64,000 bases of DNA. Source: Ardenticatenaceae bacterium (GTDB lineage: Bacteria > Chloroflexota > Anaerolineae > Promineifilales > Promineifilaceae). Both the position numbers and the translations under genes were made by a program. Of this stretch, positions 34,499 to 46,800 are shown piece by piece. Below the pieces are notes generated by a model. It did no database searches. It was not told the origin of the DNA and saw nothing but the letters and a program-made list of their open reading frames with translations. The DNA lies in NCBI GenBank assembly GCA_020634565.1, contig JACKBN010000016.1:1-64000 (forward strand). Reading direction: 5' to 3'. Within the stretch, counting starts at the first letter, position 1. Each line of letters opens with the position of its first letter.

Positions 34499-34867
34499 AC
34501 ATCGATCTCCTAGGAAAAAGGTCACCCCTGTACCAATCCTGTACCCTGTACAGTTCCTTTTTCCCGAGGCAATCCTTATATTGTGAAAGCATTATTTGTA
34601 CTGTTGTATTGTAAGAAGCATTCAACCTCCTGAGTATTGTTATCAGTGTGGGAGTCGCCACTTCTTCAATAATCTACATAAACAAAAGAGTGAAATACGT
34701 TGCTGGAGACAAGGTCGATAACCTGGATGCCGACCCGTTCTTTGTCGTTGCCGACGGCATCTATAGCTGAATCTCCATCAACTATAAACCGTTTTTAGCT
34801 GTCCAGTAATGAAGTAACTGAATAAGTCACCCTATTACAAAATTCATTCATGTCTGAGGTGTTGTAA
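34499..34867 (+). other. Long regulatory leader of the giant surface-protein gene
   Basis: 369 bp. It contains operator copy B (34511-34566), a -10-like TATATT (34577-34582) and about 280 nt of leader. A segment (about 34613-34675) resembles the leader at 47737-47800. GAGGTG lies 7 nt before the ATG at 34868. A small open frame (about 34690-34770, GTG start) could encode 26 residues ending 'FFVVADGIYS', but it lacks a ribosome-binding site and may be chance or a remnant. Confidence 0.6.
34511..34582 (+). promoter_or_regulatory. Dyad operator copy B with promoter
   Basis: CTAGGAAAAAG (34511 on) precedes CTGTAC (34528-34533), 14 bp, and GTACAG (34548-34553), a perfect inverted repeat with half-sites two helical turns apart. 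TTCCTT, 17 bp and TATATT (34577-34582) follow. Copy A has the same distance from the right half-site to its -10 box. This geometry suits an activator overlapping a poor -35. Confidence 0.7.
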
Positions 34868-37800
34868 ATGTCTAAGTCAATCCGCGTTAAACGTATCGTA
34901 ACTTCTGGCCTATTTTCACTAATTCTTATTGGTATCACCCTGGTATGGTTAGGCAGCAGCGCTTCGCTACTGGCGCAAAACCATGATCCCCAAGCCCAAA
35001 ACCTGATTGAACAAGCGTGGGATAAAGTTGAGGAAGTGGAGCGCTATTCCTTCCGCACCCGGCTGGTGCAGCTTGTTTACCCCGCGCCCAGCATTGCCAA
35101 TGCCGGACGCCCCCCCAAAGAGGAAACGTTAGGCATTAGCGGGACTTATGAAACCAATAGTTACCGCATGGAAACGACGCTTTGGCCGAATGGCACCTTT
35201 GATCCCAACAGTGGCATTGATATGCTGATTGAAAACGGCCGTTCCTACGTCCGCCAGCCCAATCAAACCGAATGGGAAGAAATCAACGACTTTAGCAACT
35301 CATTTGCCCCTGGCGGCGATCCCATTAGCTTTTTATCAGGCATGTCCAATGTCCAGGCAACAGGCACAGACAGCCGCACGATAGGCAATGTCACCCTCAG
35401 TTTTACCACCTACAGCTTTGATTTAGATGGCCCAGCTATGGCCAACTATATCGATCGGATTACAAACCAAATACTCCAGGAACAAGGTGAGCTACCGCAG
35501 GGCATGGAAGTCAACGCGGGTGAAGGTTTTCGGGAGATGACGGGCCAAGGGCGCGTCTGGATTGGTGAAGATGGCTATCTGGCGCGCATTGAGGTAGACC
35601 TGGCTTTACCGGCCGATGACAGCGGGGAACGGGTGGAGGCGCAGCTCACAAGCGATTTTTATGATTACACGCTGCCAGAAGCAACCGTACTGCCTAGTTT
35701 GGTGAATGATCCCTCGGCGTGGATGCGTGGTGTGGTAACGGCCGTTGCCACACCTGAAGCGGGCACAAACCTGGGCTGGTTCATTTCAGGCTTCGCCTTT
35801 TTAGGGCTGTTTGTCCTTTTGCTTTGGCATAGAGCCTATGCCAAACGATTTTACGCCGCACTCATTCTGCTCATCATCAGCTCCATGATTTTCTCGCCAC
35901 TGATTCAGGCCGAAGAAGTTCACGCCTATTACGAAGCACAACTCATTCGCGCGCAAGAACAGACAGAACGGGAGCAAATGATTGAACATTACGAAGCAAT
36001 CAACGCCGCCGCGTATGGAAACGATTGGAATCCACACGAAAAACCAGCCCTCAGCGACCCGTATTCAATCATCAGTGAACCACCTGCCGATCTCGCTGCC
36101 GCCGGTGGCCAATTGCCAATTTCCAATGACGAATACACCGTTGCGGCCGCCACCGGCGACGCCGACACTGATAGCGATGGCGATGGCGTTAACGACGCAG
36201 ATGAAATCTTATGGGATTCCTGCCCCTACCTCAGCTCCTCAACCGAATATGCCAACGAAGAAGATTGTGCCAACGTTGCCGATCCCTCGGATAGTGACGG
36301 CGACACCCTGCCCGACTACGCAGAAATTTATGAGCTGGGCACCTTACCCGATGAAGCCGACAGTGATGGCGACTCCATCGACGACTATCTGGAAGTGCAG
36401 GGATTTAGCTACAACAGCACCCAATGGTATTTGAACCCGCTGGAAAGTGACACCAACAACGATGGCCAGTCAGATGCGTTGGAATGCCCCCTGTGGAGCA
36501 GTGAAAACGACTATTTTGATGAATCAGCCGTTTGCCCCGACACGGACAACGATGGCAATCCTGACCTCTTTGACGTGGATGATGACAATGACGGCGTTTG
36601 GGACATTGATGACGATGCCCCCACGACAGCGGGTAACATCTACGACGACGAAAATCCATTGGTACTGTCGATTAACGGGTTGGAGACAAACAAGCCGGTG
36701 CTGGTTGATCTCCAGTTCCGCCCCACCGACCCCACCCTGCTGACCTACTCTGGTCTGGTGCTGGATTGGCCCACAGGCGACTATGAAGGGCAAATTACGC
36801 GCGGTCTAGACACCACCTTTGCCACCACCAGCAACGCCGACGCGCAAAGTGATGACGATACGGCCGTTTACGGCGACATCAAAATAACCCCCGTAGTCGA
36901 AGTCACCATCCCGTACAGCGAAGGACATTACGGCAACTTACCCGTCAACGACACTTACTTTGGCATTGATCGCACCATCGGCATCACCGTTGGACAGTGG
37001 CTTGACGACACAGAACTCGACACCTATGCCATCAGCGTCACCGATGTCGATGAAACCTCAGGCGACCTGACCGCCTACGTCCCCCTCAGCACCGTTTACA
37101 GCGAATCAGGCGACAGCCCCGTTGCCTTTAGCGCCACCATGTTCTATTCACCAACACAAGGCACCGCTAACGTCGCCGAATGGGGCGAAGCACATCAATA
37201 CCGGTTGGCCTGGATGGTACAGATGATCACCGACGACTGTGTGGCCGACGTAGATGAAGATGGTGATGGCGATACAGACAACGAAGAATATGATGCCTGC
37301 ACCCGTGAAGATGAGTTCAGTGTCATCCATATCTATCAGGATGAACCGTGGCAGTTAACCGCCCTGACAGTTAGCGAAGAACATGGCATAGATGTGGCTC
37401 AGTTATATGAAGATCCAGCATCTGATCCTGACCGCAGTATCGAAGACCAGCTATGGCTCTACGGCTGGAACATGGCGAATACCTTTATCGACGGCATCGA
37501 CTGCGACTCAACCACAACCAATGCCGACGGCACCGTGGATTGCGTTGGCGATGGCACGCGGGATGTCACCCTGGCTGATTTGCCAACCAAGCTAGATGAA
37601 TGGGGTACTGACGAAGACGACGGCATCAATTACAACTATGTTGTCCTCGATGGCATCAACAGTTACGACCATCAAGGTTACCTCGCTTATGTAGCCAACA
37701 CAGAAACAACCGCCCTACTGGATTCAGTTTTCACCCCTTACACTGCATCCCAACCATACAGCTCCATTTTAATCGCCTACGAAACCACCAATCGCTCAGT

Positions 37801-40800
37801 CAATATCGAAAGTGCTACCGATGATGGTGACGGCGGATTAAGTTTTGACTTTAGTGAAGAAGTGACCAGCCTCACGGCCGGAATGACCTGGCAGACGTTT
37901 AGCTATGACGATGACGCGGCTGCATGGGAAGAGGCCGATACAGAAGCTTATTTAGAATTCCTGACCGAATATTTGGAGACATACGACTCCTTCTTTACCC
38001 CAACTGATGATAGTGACGAGGCCGCTGAAGAAGTTGAAGGGAAACTGTTGTGGTTCCAAACCTACTACCTGACGTTAGCTGCTGGTCTGGTGGCAATGGT
38101 CGAGTATGACAACACCACCATTAATTTACCCTCTTTCGAATCATCGGATGACTCGGTCGAGTTCCTGAATGACATTGAGGCGTTGTACGATACGGCAACA
38201 ACGTCAGCGGCAAAGCGTCTAGGCACGTTCCTTTTCTATTATATTTCCGATATCGTGGCCAAGTCTGACTTTACCACATCAACATGGGCCTATATGCGGT
38301 TGATGTATTCAGCCGATGATTTAAGTTCTTATGTCTCTACCATTTCAGGAACCCAAATATATTACAGGGAGTACAAATATTTCAAAGTGTTTGGCAACAA
38401 GAAATTGACGCAACTCACCGTGAGAGATGGTTCCCTACGGATGGTGAAAGCATCGCTTGCGGTATTTGTTGTAGGGGCAGCCTTTGTCGCGGTTGGTACT
38501 ATTTTCAACACTCTTGGGCTTAGTGATGTTGGCAATGTGCTCATCGCGATTGGGCTGGTTCTTGTTGCTATCACCTCTATTGCGCTTATTTCACTTGAAA
38601 CAATTGCGCTTATCGGCAAATATAAAATCATCTCTTACATTAAAAGAGAATATACTGGTGGTGCGGGATTGGCGAAAGTACGGTCTGTAGATGCCGCATA
38701 TAAACGCACTTATCGCCTTCATGCCGCTTATGGTTTAGCAGTTGGCATAGGGGTTGCACTCATTGCATATGCCTTCGCCTTTGACTCACTGGGCAATTCG
38801 CCACAGGGGTATGAAATTGCTACTATTACGGCTTATCTCATTGCTTCGATTATCGTCGAACTTATCTTCTTTGTGATTGGGTTGATTATCCCTGTTGGGA
38901 CTCTAATCATTCTCTTTCTTGAGATTGTGGACCTGATCCTCCTGGTGATCAGCTTCTTTTGGGATGATGCCCCAGATACAATTCAAGGAGCACTCACAGA
39001 AGCCATTGCAGATGCGCTCTATGATTTTGACCTTTACGCCAAAAACATGGAGGACGAGAATCGCTTGATGCTTGATTTTGACTATGGCCTGGCTGATTAT
39101 GAACTTGGCTATGTCGAATCAAACGCTTTTATTATCTCCAGTACGCTGACCAATACCTTGTGGACGAAATCTTTCTCCCGCGACGATCTTGAACGGAATG
39201 CGTTTGAATACGCGGTTTCTGAAGATGAAACCGCTCTGGATGGCGTAAGCCTTGACGCAGACTACAACAGCGGTGAGTGGGAAAATATCAACTACGATGA
39301 TTATGTACTCACCTATCCAGATGCCGACTATTACGGCGATAAAGGGGTGTGGTTTACCCGTACCGTCACCCTCTCCCTCCCCTTTGCTGAAAATGGTACC
39401 GGCATCAACATCAACACCGAAGGCAGTTATTTCCTTGAGAAATATCGTTTAGTCGGTGAAGGGTGCTGGAAAGTACTGTTTGAAGGAACAGAAGTCGAAT
39501 GTGAAGAGTATGACTTCAAAGATATCTCCTCAACCGAACTGTCCGTATTTACCTTTGACGTCTTACCAGACACTTTGGCTGAATTTGTCAGCTTGAGTTG
39601 GAATCGTTCGATGATGCACATGCCGGATCAGTATGATCAGGACGGGGATGGCGTTATCAACCAGGCGTATAACGGGGCCGACCCCAACGACCAAGCCGCC
39701 GACAGTGACGGCGACGGCATCCATGACTATTTTGAAATTGTTGATGGTTACGATCCTGAAGCAGCGGATGGGGATGGTGACGGGCTGAATGATTGGGAAG
39801 AACTGTACATCTACGAAACAGATCCCACCCTAGCCGATACCGACAACGATGGCCTGAGCGACTACGCCGAAGCCAAAACTGGCTGGACCATCGCCTACAC
39901 CGATGACGGCGGCAATACCCAAATCACCCGCATCTGGTCTGACCCTGTCATTGACGACCTGGACGATGACGGTTTGGGCGACCTGCAAGAATTTATCTAC
40001 GGTTTCAATCCCAACGTGGCCAATGATGCCTCAGACGTTGACAACCTGATCGAAATCGAAAATATTAGTTTGGAAGAAGTAGGCGGACCGCTTTTCTTGC
40101 TCAAGCTTGAGGAAGATGCGGATGAAACGGTTATTACCGATTACTCTGGCTATAACAACAACTTCAGTTGCAACAGCGGTGCCGATAAATGTCCTGAAAT
40201 GGGCGTGGATGGGGCTTATGGGAACGCCTTTTCTTTTGATGGTTCAAATGATTACCTGGAAACTGACTTTACACTGAACCCTGCTGAAACTGAGTTCACG
40301 GCCGCTCTTTGGTTCAAACCGGATGCCTTTGACACCGGCACCTACCAACGGCTTATCACGCAAGAAGCCGACAACGGCAGTGACACCACCTGGTTAGGGT
40401 TTGAATCAACGGGTTGGTATTACACCTTGATCGGTGGCCAATACATGTCGGCTGGTCTTCATGCGCCAACTGGCGAGTGGAGTCATGGCGCAGTCACCTA
40501 TGATGGCACCACACTCTCCATTTACCTGGATGGTGTCTTGCTCAATTCCACAACAGCAACGGCCGTTGCCAGCTCTAAACCGGTTCGCATTGGTGTAGAT
40601 GGGAATTCAAACAATTTCTACTTCCACGGCGATATGGACGAGATTGCCATCTTTGACACAGCGCTCACGGAAGATGAAATTGTTGACCTGATGAACGGCC
40701 GTTACAACACCAACGATCTCATCGTGCGCCCCGGCGCTGACCTGACCTATCAGGCCACCATCACCAACACCTCCGCCTCGCGTGATGCCAACGGCTTCCT

Positions 40801-43800
40801 TTACGCAAACAGCAACATTGCCAGCCCAGAAGTGGCCGAGCCAGCCCTGGCGCTGGGGTTCGATATCGACCAACGGCTTGCTTATTTCCCCAGCGAAATT
40901 GAGCTAAAGAACAACGACCCAGCCGTCGAAAATGGTGGCATCTTCTATTGCATTGATAATGGCACGTGTCCCATTGCTGGCGCCACAGGTGCGTTTAATA
41001 CTAGTCTCGATTTTGATGGGATTGATGATGTTGTTTACATCCCCAAACTATCGAGCGACATTACTGAACTGCAGGGTGACGAAAATCATATTTTCTTCTG
41101 GATATATGTGGATGCTTATCCCACCAGCGGCAACGCCATGATTTTGGATACGGATGACACAAGTGCCGGCGCGATGGACATCTACATCGATTCCAGCGGC
41201 TACCTGCACTTTGATTCTGTCGGGTATGGCGACGGCACATCACTCACCACGATTCCTACGCAAACCTGGACGCATATTGGCTACCGTCGGGGCAGAGAGT
41301 TGATAATTAACGGTGGCGATAACGGTGATGGGGATGATATTGCCACGAATACAGATGACAGTGCCAAAAATCCCATTTGGGGGCCGGGACGGTTAGGTAA
41401 TAGCCTGGATGGCAGTGAGCCTTTTAACGGCCGTATCGACGAGATCGTTATCTATCATGCGTGGGTTAGCGGTAGCCTCGTACACGACTACATCTACGCA
41501 GGCGATTATTTCCGCAGCGCGAGTGGTTTACGTGCCGATGCCGTCTTTGATCTAGACCAACTCATTGAGGATGATACCGACAGCAACCTGGGGTATGTAA
41601 ACTTAGTGAACGGTTTGCGTGAAGCAGATTGTAGCGGCCCAACAATTGGCTGCCCCGCCGTGCTCAGCAATGGTTACTATGGTGAAGCGCTTACCTTTGA
41701 TGGCGCTAATGATGCGCTTGATCTGGATACGATGGCCTTTGCTAAATCTGATTACACCATTGGCCTGTGGTTCCAGACAAATTCTCTGCCGGGTGCGCAA
41801 ACCTTGCTGTCTGCTTATGATGACACTGGCCTGGCTTTACAGCTGTCTCTTACCACCAGCGGTGAGCCTCGTTTCTTACATCGTTTCCCAGGGGGAGACT
41901 CCGGTGGCACTGAGCTTAGCGATACCGGGAGCCTAGATGATGGAGCCTGGCATTACTTTACGGCCGTTAAAGAAGAAGACACCCTCTATCTTTACATTGA
42001 TGGCCAACTTTTAGATTCCGCCACGGGGATAACGGACGTGGCCACAGATGACATCAATGTCGTCCTCGGCTACCAGGCCGTAGACAACAGTGATTATTTT
42101 GCTGGACAGTTGGATGAGTTAGTCATTCTGGACGAAGCGGTAGATGCGGATGGGGTGAGCTATCTGATGAACAGTCAATACCCGGCTATCGAAATCCCGA
42201 CCATCTTTGAGTCATTTTCGCTAAATTCGCAGACAACGGCCGTTCCCTCTGGCACAGCAACCGTCGCCGATCATGTAGAAAGCGGCAGTGTTCATGCCTT
42301 TGAAGAGGAAGTTGAAGTTGCCTTCGACCTGACCGAAACCATTAACGTGACCACCTATAACCATGACAGCGACGATGATCCTACTGATGGGAGTGACTAC
42401 ACTGGCTACTTCCGCTTTGAAGAGATACCGGGCAGCACAACGTTTGACAATCAGCTACGCTACAGAACAGCCCAACTTTCATCGGCCGAAGAGTACATCA
42501 CTCTCAATGCCACCTGTGTCGCCAACAGCTGCCCCGTCGCTGGCGTCAACGGTGTTGACGGCCGCGCCCTCTACTTTGACGGCGTAGATGATTACCTACA
42601 TGTCAACATCGATGGCCGTATTGTGCTTCAAGACGACGGCACCTATGACGATTTGGCTTACTATCAGAGACCTGAAGTTCAATCAGTCTCTGTGTGGGTG
42701 AACGGTTCTGAAGGTACTATTTTTAACCGAGGAAGTGATGCCAATGGCTATCATTTCCAAGTCGATTTCGGCCGTGTTTCATTCATTGACAGTTTTGATA
42801 ATTTTTCAACTGTTGAATTTGACATGCCGGTCAATGAATGGGCACACCTCGTGGCCACGATCACCGATGACGGTGAATACTTTATCTATGTCAACGGAGA
42901 GCTGGTCGCTTCATATGATACCAACTACGCAGAGGCCGATAGCATCAAGGGTGATTGGCACATCGGCGCTAACTATGGCACCCAAAACCATTTCAAAGGA
43001 TATATCGATGACCTGCGTCTGTACGAGATCTATCTCAACACAGACGAGGTAGAAGCCCTTTATGAAAACTCTGTCCCCCGCATTCGCTTTGAGTTTGATG
43101 AAGCCAGCGACGAAACCAACTTTGTTGACAGCATCAGCGGCTATGTGGCTGAACCAGTCACCACCCAATGCGTCGATTTGACGCTGGAAACAGTGACCTC
43201 TGCGGGTTCAAACAGTACCCTCAGCAATATCGCCATCTATGTAAGCGGGGAGACCATGTATTATGAGGCGGCCGATGCATTGAGCGAAGAGCTCAATATC
43301 ATCACCCCCATCTGCTCAACACCCCATTACATCACAGTCGGCGGCTTTAACAGCGATGGGTTTGAACTCCCATTCTCCGGTTTTAGCAGCGTAGACATTG
43401 CGGAAAGCGCCTCCACAGAGGCCACCTTCTCACTGGGCGGGCAAGAGCTAACCCTCACCTTTGCCACAAGTGCGCCTTACAATGCCACCAGTCCCGTAGC
43501 GGGTACAGACGGCCGTATCGGCAACACCCTCTACTTCCCCGGCAACGATGATGGCTATCTGGAAGTGCTAGACTCAGCAGGATTGGGCGAATTTGCCACC
43601 GACGACTTCACCATCCTGGGCTGGATACGTACAGACGCCGTTGACTCAAATCCCATCTGGGCTAAAGATGATGGAGACGGGGTCAATGAAGCAGGCGAAA
43701 AATTGCTCACAGTGAACGTCAACGGCCAGCTAACCATGGGCGTTATCGGTGCCAGCCAAAACCGTTTCATCTACAGCACAGAACCGATTAATGACAACGT

Positions 43801-46800
43801 CTGGCACCATTTCGCCGTCACTTGGGATTATGACGGCAGCGGCACAGGCGGCAGCGGCACCATCTACATTGACGGTGTCGATGTGACCAACACCGGGTCC
43901 AGCAACTACGCGGCCATCGACCCTGACAACAGCGGTGATAGCTGGGCAATCGGCCGTCGTAGCACCAATACAGACGGCAATATCTTCTTCGATGGTGAAC
44001 TAGACGAACTGACCTTCTATCTCGGCCGTTCCCTGGAATCCAGCTTGGTGTATGAAACCTATCTGCGTGAAGCGCGTTGGTATCGCGACACAGCCCAATT
44101 CAGCGTTGTGGTTGACGATGATGCCCCCACGCTCACCATGCAAACACAGTATCCCTTCTTCAGCAGCGATTATATGCAGTTGGTGGCGACGCCAGACGAT
44201 CCAACTTCGGCCATTCAGCTCGTGCAGTTTGGCGTCAAAGGCCCCGCTGACAGTGACTATGCCTGGGATACGGCCGAATTGTGTGCGGATTCCGGCGTGG
44301 CCTACTGCCCCTACTTCCGCAGCAGTGACAGCGGCCAATACGATGTCATCTTCCGCCTGGTAGACAGCGTTGGTAATGAAACAATCAGCGAAGTCTACAA
44401 TTTCTACTTCGATAATGTTGGTCCCATCGTTACGGGTGATACCAGCGGCACCGACCTGGTTGCTGCTGTCTCCCCAATCAGTGAGGCAACGTGGCAAGTG
44501 GCACTCAGCGGCACCATCAGCGATCCCGATCTGAATACCGGCCTCTCTGGTAGTGGTGTGAATACCGATGCGCTTTACATCACCGTTCTCAACAACGCAC
44601 TTGATGTGGTTGGCTCGCCCAATCAGCAGGCTGAGGTTGCCAGTGATGGCACCTGGACAATTGCCTATGAAGTCACCAGAATCGCCCCGGCGGGTCGTTA
44701 CTTTGTCACTGCCACTGCGGAAGATGAGGTTGAAAATCGTAGTGAAACATCGCTGGGAACCTTTGCCATTGATGCCCAGGGACCAGCCGTGAAAATGGCG
44801 CATCGCCTGTGGCCCACTCAGCTCATTTCCGATACGCATGTAATTAGTGGGGTTGTCACAGACCAACCAGATTGGGCGGGTCCCGTGCTGGCGCTCCATT
44901 TTGAAGAAGGGGATGGCGCAAACGAATATTACAATTATGGCAGTGAGCAGCAAATGCTTGCTTGCAGCGGCAACTGTCCAAACAACACAGATTCCGGTGC
45001 GTTTGGTCGAGGGCTTGCCTTTGATGATGGCACACAAGGCTGGGCGTTGGACAACACGGTAATCAGCGACTCGGTCAACTTTGACAGCAACGATGCGTTC
45101 AGTATTGCCTTTTGGGTGCAGCCTGCGGCCATGCAACTGAATACCGCTCAAGAAACAAACAGCCTTATCGAAAAATGGGGCGATGGCAGCAGCTATCCCT
45201 ATTCGATTCGCCTGTACAACAGCAGCAGTGCCAACACGGGCAAGATTGTTGCCAGCCGTTCTGATGGAACCAACACAGTGGAAGTCACCTCTACGGCCGT
45301 TTTAGATGCAGCGTTTCATCACGTTGCGCTGGTTAAAGATGGCGACATTCTGACGCTCTATGTGGACGGCGAAGCGCAAATGTCCGTCACCGATACCACA
45401 ACAGGTGATACGACAAACAATGACAGTCTGGCGCTCGGGCATCGTCCTGACAATGCCAATACTACCTTCACCGGTATTTTGGATGAGCTGTATGTTTATA
45501 AACGGCCGTTATCCGCTGCCGAAATATACGCAATGGCTCAGGATGAAGTGGATGGGAGCAATCAAGTTGAACTGGCATTTGAGGTCATCGACTTTGCCAC
45601 CTATCCCGATTTGTTGAGCATTGACAACCGACAAACCGATGTTACTTGGCAGTCGGCGTCCGTTGCTCTGCCAACTGAGCGAGACTCCACCTGGTCGTAT
45701 ACGCTACCCGATATGGAAAACTGGTATTACATTCACGTTCGTGGGCAAGATGGCGGCGGTAATGCAGCGAGCGCGGAAACGGTATGGCACGGCCTGATTG
45801 ATCATGTGGCCCCAACCATCACCGCCACTGGTGCGCAATCTGGCGCGGGAACAATGGCCGAAACGGTGTACACCTTCACGTTGAGCGATTTCTTGCTTGA
45901 TTTGGAAACGGCCGTTTACCCTTGCGCCTCACCAGAAATAATGACGCAAACATACAGCGACAGCAATCTGCCGTATGATGGCTTTGCTTACGAAATCAGC
46001 GGCACCTGTACGGTTGCTGAACTGCAAACAAGCGGCACATTCTCCATTTGTGACGTGGCGGGACATTGTGTCGATGAAATTGTCACGCCAACCGTAACAG
46101 ACGATATGCTGTATGAATTGGCAGCGGAGACAACCTCAGTTGCTGAACTCAATCTAGGCGCAGCCACACCGCTGACGTACACCATCACCCGGTCAGGCGA
46201 TCTCAGTCGCAGCAGCAGTGTTGACTTTGACTTCCTGGCAAGCTCGGCCGAACTGTTGACCGACTTTGGCAACGTTCAGGTAAGCGGCACAGGCATCAGC
46301 GAGGCCAACGGGACAATCACCTTTACAACGGGTGCCGACATTGCCACGATTACCCTGGACGTATTCGGTGACGAGATTGCCGAGTCTGATGAAGAGATTG
46401 TGCTTACCTTATCTTCACCGACGGGAGCCAATAACACAGGCAGCGGCACGCTTGTTAACTCGCCGGTAACCACAACAATTGTCGATGATGATATGGCCGA
46501 GGTGCTAATAACCCCTTCTACTTTGGTCATTGCCGAAACCGGCACCACTTCAGCCGATTTCGTGATGACGCTCAGTGGTGAACCGGCAGCGCCTGTTACC
46601 GTCACCCTGTCAACAGATGACAATACAGAATGTATCGTGTCACCCAACGAGCTGTCAGTCACATCGCTAACCTGGCATACGGGTGTTACGGCGACGGTGA
46701 CAAGTGTTGATGAAACGACTGATGACGGCGATCAAACGTGTACGGTGATCACCTCAGTTGCCGCCAGTGAGGACATGGATTATGACGGGCTGGCTGTGCC

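Noticed and set aside
34690..34770. Small open frame in the giant gene's leader
   Set aside because: Only 26 codons with a GTG start and no ribosome-binding site; kept as a note, not as a gene.
44000..45151. 383-codon antisense open frame inside the giant gene
   Set aside because: No domain, no ribosome-binding site, and the plus-strand LamG/Ig coding is clear and continuous.
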